The notes: generated from the sequence alone by a model not told the origin. 5,205 bases of DNA from Thermoplasmatota archaeon (GCA_028289805.1 JANQNI010000027.1:1-5205), one strand, 5' to 3'. Counted from the stretch's first letter, positions 1 to 4,680 are shown. A program made the numbers and translations.

Positions 1-1
1 C

Positions 2-652
2 CCCGACGACGCGGGCGTCGTGTTCGCCGCCGTCCCCGTGGCCGAGGCCGACCCGGACCCGCAGTGGTTCACCCAGGACGAGTTGGCCACCGCCGACGGC
101 TTCGCCGCCGACAAGCGCGCGGGCGAGTGGCGCGCGGGGCGCCTGGCCGCCAAGGCCGCCGCCCTCGCCGCCGGCGCCGACGCGACGGCGCGGGACGTCA
201 CCGTCGTCAACGAGGAGGGCGGCAAGCCCGTCCTGCAGCTGCACGGCGAGCCGGCCAACTACGAACTGAGCCTGACGCACCGGGACGGCCTCGCCATCGC
301 CGCGCTCGCCCCGGCCGCCCTGGGCGTCGACCTGGAGACCGTCGAGGCGCGCTCCGACGCGTGGCGCGAGGAGGCCTTCAACGCCGACGAGCGCCCCGTG
401 GCCGCCGACGACACCGCCGCCGCGTGCATGTGGGCCGCCAAGGAGGCGGTCTTCAAGCGCATCGGCACCGGCCTGCGTTCGTCCCTGCACGCCTGGACCG
501 TCCGGCCCGACGGCCAGGGCGGCGCCAGCGTCGAGGGCCCCGACGGCGTATTCGGCGTGCGCTTCTGGGACGTGGACGGACGCGTCCTGGCCATGAGCCA
601 GCCCTCGTTCGACCCCGCCACCGCGACGGCGGCGGAGACGGCCAATGCCTAA
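2..652 (+). CDS. 4'-phosphopantetheinyl transferase superfamily protein (Sfp-like), 5' partial
   Basis: This enzyme would transfer the 4'-phosphopantetheine arm of CoA to a serine of an acyl or peptidyl carrier protein in the cytoplasm. Numbering from the GTG at 20, the family signatures are visible: an EWRAGRLAAKAA segment (36-47), the substrate-binding SLTH (84-87), the Mg-binding GVDLE (102-106, Asp104 and Glu106) and WAAKEAVFK (138-146, with Lys141 and Glu142). The reading frame is open to the left edge (PDDAGV precedes the GTG), and VVFAAVPV matches the usual first beta strand. The true start is therefore probably upstream, and the 210 residues seen are nearly the full family length. The Ala/Thr-rich C-terminus overlaps bioY by 8 nt. 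The domain call is firm from motifs; the carrier-protein partner is unknown. Such enzymes are uncommon in archaea, so an ACP, polyketide or fatty-acid gene to the left would be informative. Confidence 0.85.
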   Translation, partial: PDDAGVVFAAVPVAEADPDPQWFTQDELATADGFAADKRAGEWRAGRLAAKAAALAAGADATARDVTVVNEEGGKPVLQLHGEPANYELSLTHRDGLAIAALAPAALGVDLETVEARSDAWREEAFNADERPVAADDTAAACMWAAKEAVFKRIGTGLRSSLHAWTVRPDGQGGASVEGPDGVFGVRFWDVDGRVLAMSQPSFDPATATAAETANA

Positions 653-1487
653 ACCGGGCACGGGACTCGCCGCCGCCGTGGGCTGGAACCGCGTCGTCAC
701 CGGACGCATGCACCTCGCGGTCGAGCGGACCGGGTGGCCCACGCGCCTCGGCCTCTCCGTCGGCATGGCGGGCTTCCTCGCGCTGATGGCGCAGGTGAGC
801 TTCCCCTTGCCGTGGACGCCCGTGCCGTTTTCGATGATGCCGTTCGCCCTCCTGGTGGCCGGCGCGTGCCAGAAGCCGGTGTGGAGCGTCCTGTCCGTGG
901 CCCTGTACCTCGCGGCCGGCGCCGTCGGGCTCCCGGTCTACGCCGAGGGCAGCAGCGGCGTCCAGCACCTCGTCGGCAGCACCGCCGGGTACCTCTTCGG
1001 CTTCCTCCTGGTGTCCGCCCTCGTCTCCGCCTACGTCCAGCGGCCCCGCGCCCTGCTGCCCCACCGGCTCGTCGTCTTCCTCACCGCCGCCGTGGCCGTC
1101 GCCGTCTTCGCCGCCGCCAGCGTCGTCGCCTGGATGGCCCGCACCGGCACCGGGCTGGAGGACGCCTTCGGCGTCGGTCCCAGCACCCTCTGGGTCCTCG
1201 CCTTCGTGACCGCCGCCGGCCTGGGCCTCACGTACGTCCTGCTGCGCCGGCAGCGGGGGCAGGCCACCGAGGCCGCCAACCTGTGGCTCGTCATGCTGGG
1301 CGCCCTCCTGGTGCTGCACTTCTGCGGCGTCACCGTGCTGTGGGCCCTCACGCCGCTGAGCCTCATCCAGGCCATCGCCGTCGGCAGCGTCGTCTTCCTG
1401 CCCTTCGACATCGTCAAGGCCGGCCTGGCCGTCGCCCTCTCCCTCCCCTTCCTTCCAAGCCCCGAACCGGAGTCCGTCCATGCCTGA
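645..1487 (+). CDS. bioY: BioY family biotin transporter, enlarged form
   Basis: Membrane S-component that binds and imports biotin, alone or with an ECF ATPase/EcfT module (none is present here). The family core is clear: AQVSFPLPWTPVPFSMMPFALLVAG (49-73) in TM1-TM2, YLAAGAVGLPVY (88-99), GSTAGYLFGF (111-120) and the C-terminal FLPFDIVKAGLAVAL (251-265). An AxxxA (Ala42-Ala46) lies in TM1, as in S-components that dock on EcfT. I count eight hydrophobic segments: about 35-53, 61-76, 78-96, 110-131, 142-165, 181-201, 212-236 and 244-270. BioY normally has six and about 180-200 residues, so this 280-residue protein appears to carry an insertion around 135-210, plus a ~30-residue N-terminal tail. 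The ATG at 645 is chosen over Met22 (708) because GGAG (634-637) precedes it by 7 nt and it overlaps the upstream stop by 8 nt. It sits directly before biotin carboxylase, which fits biotin supply to that enzyme. Confidence 0.92.
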   Translation: MPKPGTGLAAAVGWNRVVTGRMHLAVERTGWPTRLGLSVGMAGFLALMAQVSFPLPWTPVPFSMMPFALLVAGACQKPVWSVLSVALYLAAGAVGLPVYAEGSSGVQHLVGSTAGYLFGFLLVSALVSAYVQRPRALLPHRLVVFLTAAVAVAVFAAASVVAWMARTGTGLEDAFGVGPSTLWVLAFVTAAGLGLTYVLLRRQRGQATEAANLWLVMLGALLVLHFCGVTVLWALTPLSLIQAIAVGSVVFLPFDIVKAGLAVALSLPFLPSPEPESVHA

Positions 1488-3108
1488 CATCCAGAAACTG
1501 CTCGTAGCCAACCGCGGCGAGATCGCCCTGCGCGTCATGCGCACCGCCAAGGAACTGGGGATGGAGACCGTCGCCATCCACTCGCCCCAGGACAGCAAGG
1601 CCGCCCACGTGCGCTTCGCCGACGAGGCGTACCTGCTGGGCGACGAGTCGGCCGCCACGAACTACCTGGACATCGACGCCATCGTCGAGACGTGCCAGAA
1701 GGCCGGCGCGGACGCCGTCCACCCCGGCTACGGCTTCCTCAGCGAGCGCGCCGACTTCGTCGACGCCCTCAACGCGGCCGGCGTCACGTTCGTCGGCCCG
1801 CCCGCCGAGGCCATCCGCGTCCTCGGCGACAAGGTCGCCTCGAAGGAGGCGGCCCGCAAGGCCGGCGTGCCCGTCGTTCCGGGCCTGGACAAGTTCGTCG
1901 AGACCCTCGACGAGGCCAAGGAGGTCGCCGAGGTCACCGGCTACCCCCTCATCATCAAGGCCGCCTTCGGCGGCGGCGGCATGGGCATGCTCGTCGTCGA
2001 GAAGGAGGGGGACCTCGAATCGGCCCTCCTGTCCACGCAGCGCCAGGCCAAGGCCGCCTTCGGCCGCGGCGAGGTGTTCATCGAGAAGTTCATCGGCCGC
2101 CCGCGCCACATCGAGTTCCAGATGCTCGCCGACCAGCACGGCGACGTGGTCCACTACGGCGAGCGCGAATGCAGCATCCAGCGCCGCCACCAGAAGCTCA
2201 TCGAGGAGGCCGGCAGCGTCGTCGTCTCCAAGGACGACCGCGACCGCGTCGGCGGCAGCGTCTGCCAGCTCCTGCAGGACGTCGGCTACACCAACGCCGG
2301 CACCGCCGAGTTCCTCTGGGAGGACGGCCAGTCCAGTCGCGACGCCTCCGGCGACGCTCCCAAACTGCCCGCCCCGGGGGGCGGCCAGTTCTTCTTCAAC
2401 GAGGTCAACACGCGGTTGCAGGTCGAACACCCCGTGACGGAGCAGGTCTACGGCGTCGACCTGGTGCGCGAGCAACTGCGCGTGGCCGCCGGGGAGCCCC
2501 TCGGGTACGACCAGGCCGCCGTCGACGCGCGCCGCCGCGGCTGGAGCATCGAGTGCCGCATCAACGCCGAGGACCCCGCCCACAACTTCATGCCCACGCC
2601 GGGCTCCATCAAGCGCCACGAGCCCCCCCAGGGCAACGGCGTGCGCACGGACACGTTCCTCTACAGCGGCTTCACGGTCCCGAGCAGCTACGACTCCATG
2701 GTCGCCAAGCTCATCACCCACGGCGCCGACCGCGACGAGGCCATCCGCAAGATGCGCCGGGCCCTGCGCGAGTACGACCTCGGCGACCTCGTCACCAACA
2801 AGGAGCTGCACATGCTCCTGATGGACGACGAACCGTTTTGCACCGGCGACATGACCACCAAGTACCTCGACGAGCACCGCGTCCTGGACCGCTACAACGG
2901 CGCCATGGAGGAGACGGACGCCGGGACGCGCAGGCTCCTGGCCGCCCTCGCCGCCGCCATGAGCCAGGAGCCCGGCGGCATCGACGCCTTCGTCGCCCGC
3001 AACTACGGCTTCAACCGCGGCGGCGCCGACGCCGACGAGCACGGGCGGCGCAAGCTCGGGTCCTGGGGACAACGGGCCCGCAGGGAACAGGCGGGGGTGT
3101 GGTCGTGA
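1480..3108 (+). CDS. accC: Biotin carboxylase subunit of acetyl-/propionyl-CoA carboxylase
   Basis: Cytosolic ATP-grasp enzyme that carboxylates the biotin on the carrier protein with bicarbonate and ATP. The N-terminal domain begins LLVANRGEIALRVMRTAKELG (7-27). HPGYGFLSER (81-90), Lys118, the Gly-rich lid AFGGGGMGM (162-170), His210 (RPRHIEFQ), GERECSIQRRHQKLIEE (227-243, Lys239), Glu277, NEVNTRLQVEHPVTE (307-321: Glu308, Asn310, Arg312) and IECRINAEDP (357-366, Arg360) match the Escherichia coli catalytic residues. At 542 residues it is longer than the ~450-residue bacterial subunit. The excess is a 19-residue insert at about 285-303 and a C-terminal tail after about 470. The start has GGAG (1469-1472) 7 nt upstream and overlaps bioY by 8 nt. 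The lid has Met where Arg or Lys is usual. The last ~14 codons include codons (gga, caa, agg, gaa) rare earlier in the gene, and the stop lies inside a hairpin repeat. Acetyl-CoA versus propionyl-CoA specificity cannot be read, because the carboxyltransferase decides it. Confidence 0.96.
   Translation: MPDIQKLLVANRGEIALRVMRTAKELGMETVAIHSPQDSKAAHVRFADEAYLLGDESAATNYLDIDAIVETCQKAGADAVHPGYGFLSERADFVDALNAAGVTFVGPPAEAIRVLGDKVASKEAARKAGVPVVPGLDKFVETLDEAKEVAEVTGYPLIIKAAFGGGGMGMLVVEKEGDLESALLSTQRQAKAAFGRGEVFIEKFIGRPRHIEFQMLADQHGDVVHYGERECSIQRRHQKLIEEAGSVVVSKDDRDRVGGSVCQLLQDVGYTNAGTAEFLWEDGQSSRDASGDAPKLPAPGGGQFFFNEVNTRLQVEHPVTEQVYGVDLVREQLRVAAGEPLGYDQAAVDARRRGWSIECRINAEDPAHNFMPTPGSIKRHEPPQGNGVRTDTFLYSGFTVPSSYDSMVAKLITHGADRDEAIRKMRRALREYDLGDLVTNKELHMLLMDDEPFCTGDMTTKYLDEHRVLDRYNGAMEETDAGTRRLLAALAAAMSQEPGGIDAFVARNYGFNRGGADADEHGRRKLGSWGQRARREQAGVWS
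2325..2389 (+). repeat. 8-bp direct repeat bounding a 57-bp in-frame insert in accC
   Basis: CGGCCAGT occurs at 2325-2332 and again at 2382-2389, offset by exactly 57 bp (19 codons). Taking out one repeat unit would give EFLWEDGQFFFNEVNTR, which lines up without gaps with the corresponding segment of E. coli biotin carboxylase as I recall it (EFLFENGEFYFIEMNTR). The inserted residues (Ser285 to Gln303) are rich in Ser, Asp, Ala, Pro and Gly and would form a loop in the beta hairpin just before the catalytic NEVNTR strand. Confidence 0.7.
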
Positions 3109-3125
3109 GCGCAGCGAGCGGCCAC
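3099..3125. repeat. Core-repeat hairpin, copy 1, overlapping the accC stop
   Basis: GTGGTCG (3099-3105) pairs with CGGCCAC (3119-3125): seven pairs including one T-G. Between and overlapping them is GTGAGCGCAGCGAGCG (3105-3120), which differs at one base from the cores at 3756-3771 and 3914-3929, apart from an A/C variable position. The accC stop TGA (3106-3108) lies inside the core. The downstream arm can also pair perfectly with GTGGCCG at 3156-3162, giving an alternative, larger hairpin just before the accB ribosome binding site. Confidence 0.65.
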
Positions 3126-3166
3126 GGCCGCGCGGACGCCCGCCGGCGCAGCCAGGTGGCCGAGTC

Positions 3167-3173
3167 GGGAGTG
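3167..3173 (+). promoter_or_regulatory. Ribosome binding site for accB
   Basis: GGGAGTG ends 8 nt before the ATG at 3182 and is a good match to an archaeal Shine-Dalgarno sequence. It decides for the ATG at 3182 over the in-frame GTG at 3173, which lies at the end of the site itself. Confidence 0.6.
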
Positions 3174-3181
3174 TGGGCCTG

Positions 3182-3685
3182 ATGCGCTACGCCTTCAAGC
3201 TGGGGGGCCGCACCCACTACGTCCAACTGGAGGAGCACGCCGACGGACCCAAGTTCGTCGTCGAGGGCAGCACCTTCGAGCCCACCGTCGAGCGGCTGGG
3301 CAAGGGCCACTACAAGGTCACGCTCGACGGCGACGGCTTCGAGTTCCGCGTCGAGGACGGCAACGTCCTGCTGGACCGGCAGGCGCTGGACCTGGAGGTT
3401 CGCCGCGCCAAGCCCGAACTGGTTCGGGCGGGCGGCGCCGGACGCCGCGCCGACGGCAAGGTCAAGCCCCCCATGCCGGGCAAGGTCGTCGAACTCCACG
3501 TCAAGGAGGGCGACCGCGTCGAGGAGGGCAACGTCCTGCTGGTCCTGGAGGCGATGAAGATGCAGAACGACCTCAAGTCGCCCGCATCCGGCATCGTCAG
3601 CCGCGTCCACGTCTCCGCCGGCGCCAACGTGGAGGCGACGACGGTGCTGGTGGAGATCGAACCGGAGATCACGGACGGCGCGTAG
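3182..3685 (+). CDS. accB: Biotin carboxyl carrier protein of acyl-CoA carboxylase
   Basis: Carrier whose biotinylated lysine shuttles CO2 between the biotin carboxylase and the carboxyltransferase. The C-terminal biotinyl/lipoyl domain (about 95-160) starts PPMPGKVVELHVKEGD and contains the biotinylation motif EAMKM (123-127, Lys126), followed by the mirror-image half SPASGIVSRVHVSAGANV (133-150). The N-terminal ~80 residues are predicted beta-rich (MRYAFKLGGRTHYVQLEE and onward) and may help form the BT-like region that joins carboxylase to carboxyltransferase. A linker rich in Gly, Arg and Ala lies between them (81-93). The length of 167 residues is like the separate carrier subunits of archaeal acyl-CoA carboxylases and longer than the minimal domain. 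It follows accC after 73 nt, the only real gap in the operon. A separate frame ends in TGA at 3180-3182, overlapping this ATG as TGATG. No biotin ligase gene is present in the window. Confidence 0.94.
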   Translation: MRYAFKLGGRTHYVQLEEHADGPKFVVEGSTFEPTVERLGKGHYKVTLDGDGFEFRVEDGNVLLDRQALDLEVRRAKPELVRAGGAGRRADGKVKPPMPGKVVELHVKEGDRVEEGNVLLVLEAMKMQNDLKSPASGIVSRVHVSAGANVEATTVLVEIEPEITDGA

Positions 3686-3706
3686 CGCCGGGTGTTCTCC
3701 GGTTTT
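3677..3706 (+). terminator. Possible operon terminator at the accB stop
   Basis: GGCGC (3677-3681) pairs with GCGCC (3685-3689) around the accB stop codon. CCGG (3688-3691) can pair with CCGG (3699-3702), which is followed at once by TTTT (3703-3706), the only T run nearby. A short T tract is what archaeal intrinsic termination needs. The stems are short, so the call is tentative. Confidence 0.4.
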
Positions 3707-3738
3707 GCCCCCACGGCGGCTCGTCCGCCGTGGGCGGC

Positions 3739-3787
3739 GAGCCGGAACGCTCGGAGTGAGCGAAGCGAACGCATAGGTTTCCGGCTC
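3739..3787. repeat. Core-repeat hairpin, copy 2
   Basis: Arms GAGCCGGAA (3739-3747) and TTCCGGCTC (3779-3787) are perfectly complementary. The loop holds the core GAGTGAGCGAAGCGAACG (3754-3771), which matches copy 3 at 17 of 18 positions. A small inner stem CGCTC/GAGCG (3748-3752/3758-3762) is also possible. The right arm can instead fold onto GAGCCG at 3791-3796, so two exclusive structures exist. Confidence 0.7.
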
Positions 3788-3812
3788 AGCGAGCCGAAGG
3801 CGAGCGGACCCT

Positions 3813-3843
3813 GCCTTCCGAAGGCTGGAGGTCTTCGGAAGGC
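3813..3843. repeat. 11-bp perfect inverted repeat
   Basis: GCCTTCCGAAG (3813-3823) and CTTCGGAAGGC (3833-3843) form the longest perfect stem in the window, with a 9-nt loop. It has no T tract on either side and lacks the 18-nt core of its neighbours. Confidence 0.7.
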
Positions 3844-3899
3844 CAAGCCGCCGCGAAGCGGAGGCGAGTCGGGGCGTGCTTGCACGCCGCCAGGGGGAC

Positions 3900-3942
3900 C
3901 CCGAAGTCGCCGAGTGAGCGCAGCGAACGGAACGACTTCGGG
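3900..3942. repeat. Core-repeat hairpin, copy 3
   Basis: Arms CCCGAAGTCG (3900-3909) and CGACTTCGGG (3933-3942) are perfectly complementary over 10 bp, and CCG/CGG (3910-3912/3928-3930) can extend the stem past a 2-nt bulge. The loop holds the core GAGTGAGCGCAGCGAACG (3912-3929). The arms share no obvious sequence with those of copies 1 and 2. Confidence 0.7.
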
Positions 3943-4039
3943 TCTCGCTTCCGTCTCGGCTCTTCCGGGGCGGATGGCGAGCTGGAACGCCCTCACCGAC
4001 CCGGACGGGTGCCCGACGGGAGCAGGACGACGGCCCGAC

Positions 4040-4537
4040 CTACGGGGTGCGGACGTCGGGGGTTGCCTCGGTGACCTCGTGGGGGGAGGCTTCGATGGTG
4101 CGGAGGCGGGCGACCACCGCCCGGCCGTCCGCCGTGGCGTAGTAGCGGGGGTGGTAGGCGCCGTCGGTCCAGGCGAGACCCGCCCTGACGAGTTCATGGA
4201 GGTGGCGGCGTACCTGCTTGCGCGTCAGGCCGAGCTGGCGGCCGAGGTCGGTGGCGCCGTGCCCCCGGACGTCGGAGAACAGCAGTGCGAGGGTGCGCCG
4301 CGTTCCTGGATGAACGAGGGCGAGGTGTCCGGCGAGCGCCCGGGTGAAGGTGACGGGCGTAGCGTGGACGGTCCGTCCAACGCGGACGAGGTTGATGCGG
4401 CCGTCGCGTTCCAGCACGCGCAGGTGGTGCGCGACGGAACTCCAAGAGAGGCCAACCTGGTTCGCCAGATCGACCTTGTGGATGCCAGGGTTGGCGCAAA
4501 TAATTTTCAATACATCCTCTCTATTTTTTCTATCCAT
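4040..4537 (-). CDS. Tandem winged-helix DNA-binding transcriptional regulator
   Basis: A 165-residue soluble protein with two winged helix-turn-helix domains. The first (about 4-62) reads NREDVLKIICANPGIHKVDLA, then recognition helix SWSSVAHHLRVLERDG (31-46) and a beta wing INLVRVGRTVHAT. The second (about 74-138) has TRRTLALLFSDVRGHGATDLG, helix TRKQVRRHLHELVRAG (105-120) and wing LAWTDGAYHPRYYAT. This ArsR/MarR-like double architecture, with a highly basic second domain, is familiar from uncultivated Thermoplasmatota; the target is unknown. The ATG at 4537 is the first possible start: an in-frame TGA lies only two codons upstream (4544-4546). A weak GTGAG (4547-4543) could serve as ribosome binding site. 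The first ~13 codons are strikingly A+T-rich compared with the rest. It converges on the biotin operon, so control of that operon is possible but not shown; autoregulation through the upstream inverted repeats is equally possible. Confidence 0.9.
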   Translation of the reverse strand: MDRKNREDVLKIICANPGIHKVDLANQVGLSWSSVAHHLRVLERDGRINLVRVGRTVHATPVTFTRALAGHLALVHPGTRRTLALLFSDVRGHGATDLGRQLGLTRKQVRRHLHELVRAGLAWTDGAYHPRYYATADGRAVVARLRTIEASPHEVTEATPDVRTP

Positions 4538-4613
4538 TTTGGCTCACATCATGTATCTTCGGAGACGGGATGGAGATTCCCTGTCGGCGGCCATGGTGCT
4601 TGTCCATCGACAT
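4530..4613 (-). CDS. Possible 27-codon leader peptide upstream of the winged-helix gene
   Basis: An ATG at 4613 (second ATG at 4607) opens a short frame reading MSMDKHHGRRQGISIPSPK and ending in TAG at 4532-4530. That stop overlaps the regulator's start by 8 nt (ATGGATAG), the same overlap length as at the two tight junctions of the biotin operon. No Shine-Dalgarno is visible, and the peptide matches nothing I know. It may be chance; only expression from a promoter upstream of 4613, such as the TATA at 4653-4667, would allow it to be made. Confidence 0.2.
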   Translation of the reverse strand: MSMDKHHGRRQGISIPSPKIHDVSQNG

Positions 4614-4640
4614 CGATTCTTTAAATCGATTGGATGTGGA
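4603..4640. promoter_or_regulatory. Operator-like interrupted inverted repeat
   Basis: ATCGATT (4612-4618) and AATCGAT (4624-4630) are perfect inverted copies around a 5-nt centre, so that TTTAAA (4620-4625) lies between and partly inside them. Outer TCCA (4603-4606) and TGGA (4637-4640) are also complementary. A symmetric site over a possible TATA element, 75-100 nt before a winged-helix gene, is a typical layout for an autoregulatory operator. The binding protein is inferred only. Confidence 0.4.
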
Positions 4641-4652
4641 TGGTCCGTTCAG

Positions 4653-4667
4653 AAAAATTTATATTTT
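4653..4667 (-). promoter_or_regulatory. TATA-box-like archaeal promoter element
   Basis: The minus strand reads CAAAATATAAATTTTT here: a BRE-like A-rich stretch followed by TATAAA, in a window that is otherwise about 70% G+C. Initiation about 25 nt downstream would fall near 4635 and give a ~100-nt leader for the winged-helix gene. The element is nearly palindromic, and the plus strand (GAAAAATTTATATTTT) is an equally good BRE/TATA, but no gene follows on that side. A second candidate, TTTAAA at 4620-4625, would start transcription near 4597. Confidence 0.45.
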
Positions 4668-4680
4668 GAAGGCGGCCCTT

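Larger units (their letters stand above)
3686..4039. other. Gene-free convergent intergenic region filled with hairpins
   Basis: I see no credible gene in these 354 nt between the ends of accB and the winged-helix gene. Inverted repeats, in order: 3710-3719/3725-3734 (10 bp perfect, 5-nt loop); 3739-3747/3779-3787 (9 bp); 3782-3787/3791-3796 (6 bp, 3-nt loop, sharing an arm with the previous one); 3813-3823/3833-3843 (11 bp perfect, 9-nt loop); 3847-3854/3858-3865 (7 of 8 pairs, GAA loop); 3873-3879/3882-3888 (7 bp); 3900-3909/3933-3942 (10 bp perfect). The sequence from 3943 to 4039 has only weak pairing (ACCC/GGGT at 3999-4010) and one partial direct repeat. The region may end transcription from both sides, or it may be a cluster of REP-like elements. 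Confidence 0.7.

Noticed and set aside
708..710. Internal ATG as the bioY start
   Set aside because: No Shine-Dalgarno precedes it, whereas the ATG at 645 has GGAG at 7 nt and the operon-typical 8-nt overlap.
1414..3072. 552-codon open frame on the - strand opposite accC
   Set aside because: It is a high-G+C shadow: Val/Ala/Gly/Asp-rich with no domain, and the opposite strand encodes an unmistakable biotin carboxylase.
3173..3181. GTG at 3173 as the start of accB
   Set aside because: It overlaps the end of the Shine-Dalgarno sequence GGGAGTG; the ATG at 3182 has correct spacing and begins with the expected first beta strand.
3061..3182. Programmed frameshift joining accC to the frame that ends at 3182
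   Set aside because: No slippery heptamer-like site stands out near 3060-3108, and the normal stop leaves a complete catalytic enzyme. Insertion, duplication or a sequencing indel explains the pattern more simply.
3710..3942. CRISPR array
   Set aside because: The core occurs only twice in this region, and spacing is not regular. The conserved part is flanked by inverted arms rather than spacers, and no cas gene is present.
3692..4624. Long open frame on the + strand through the hairpin region and across the winged-helix gene
   Set aside because: Its first half translates the hairpin repeats into low-complexity Ser/Arg/Pro/Gly text, and its second half is antisense to a gene with clear winged-helix domains. 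Absence of stops is expected at this G+C content.
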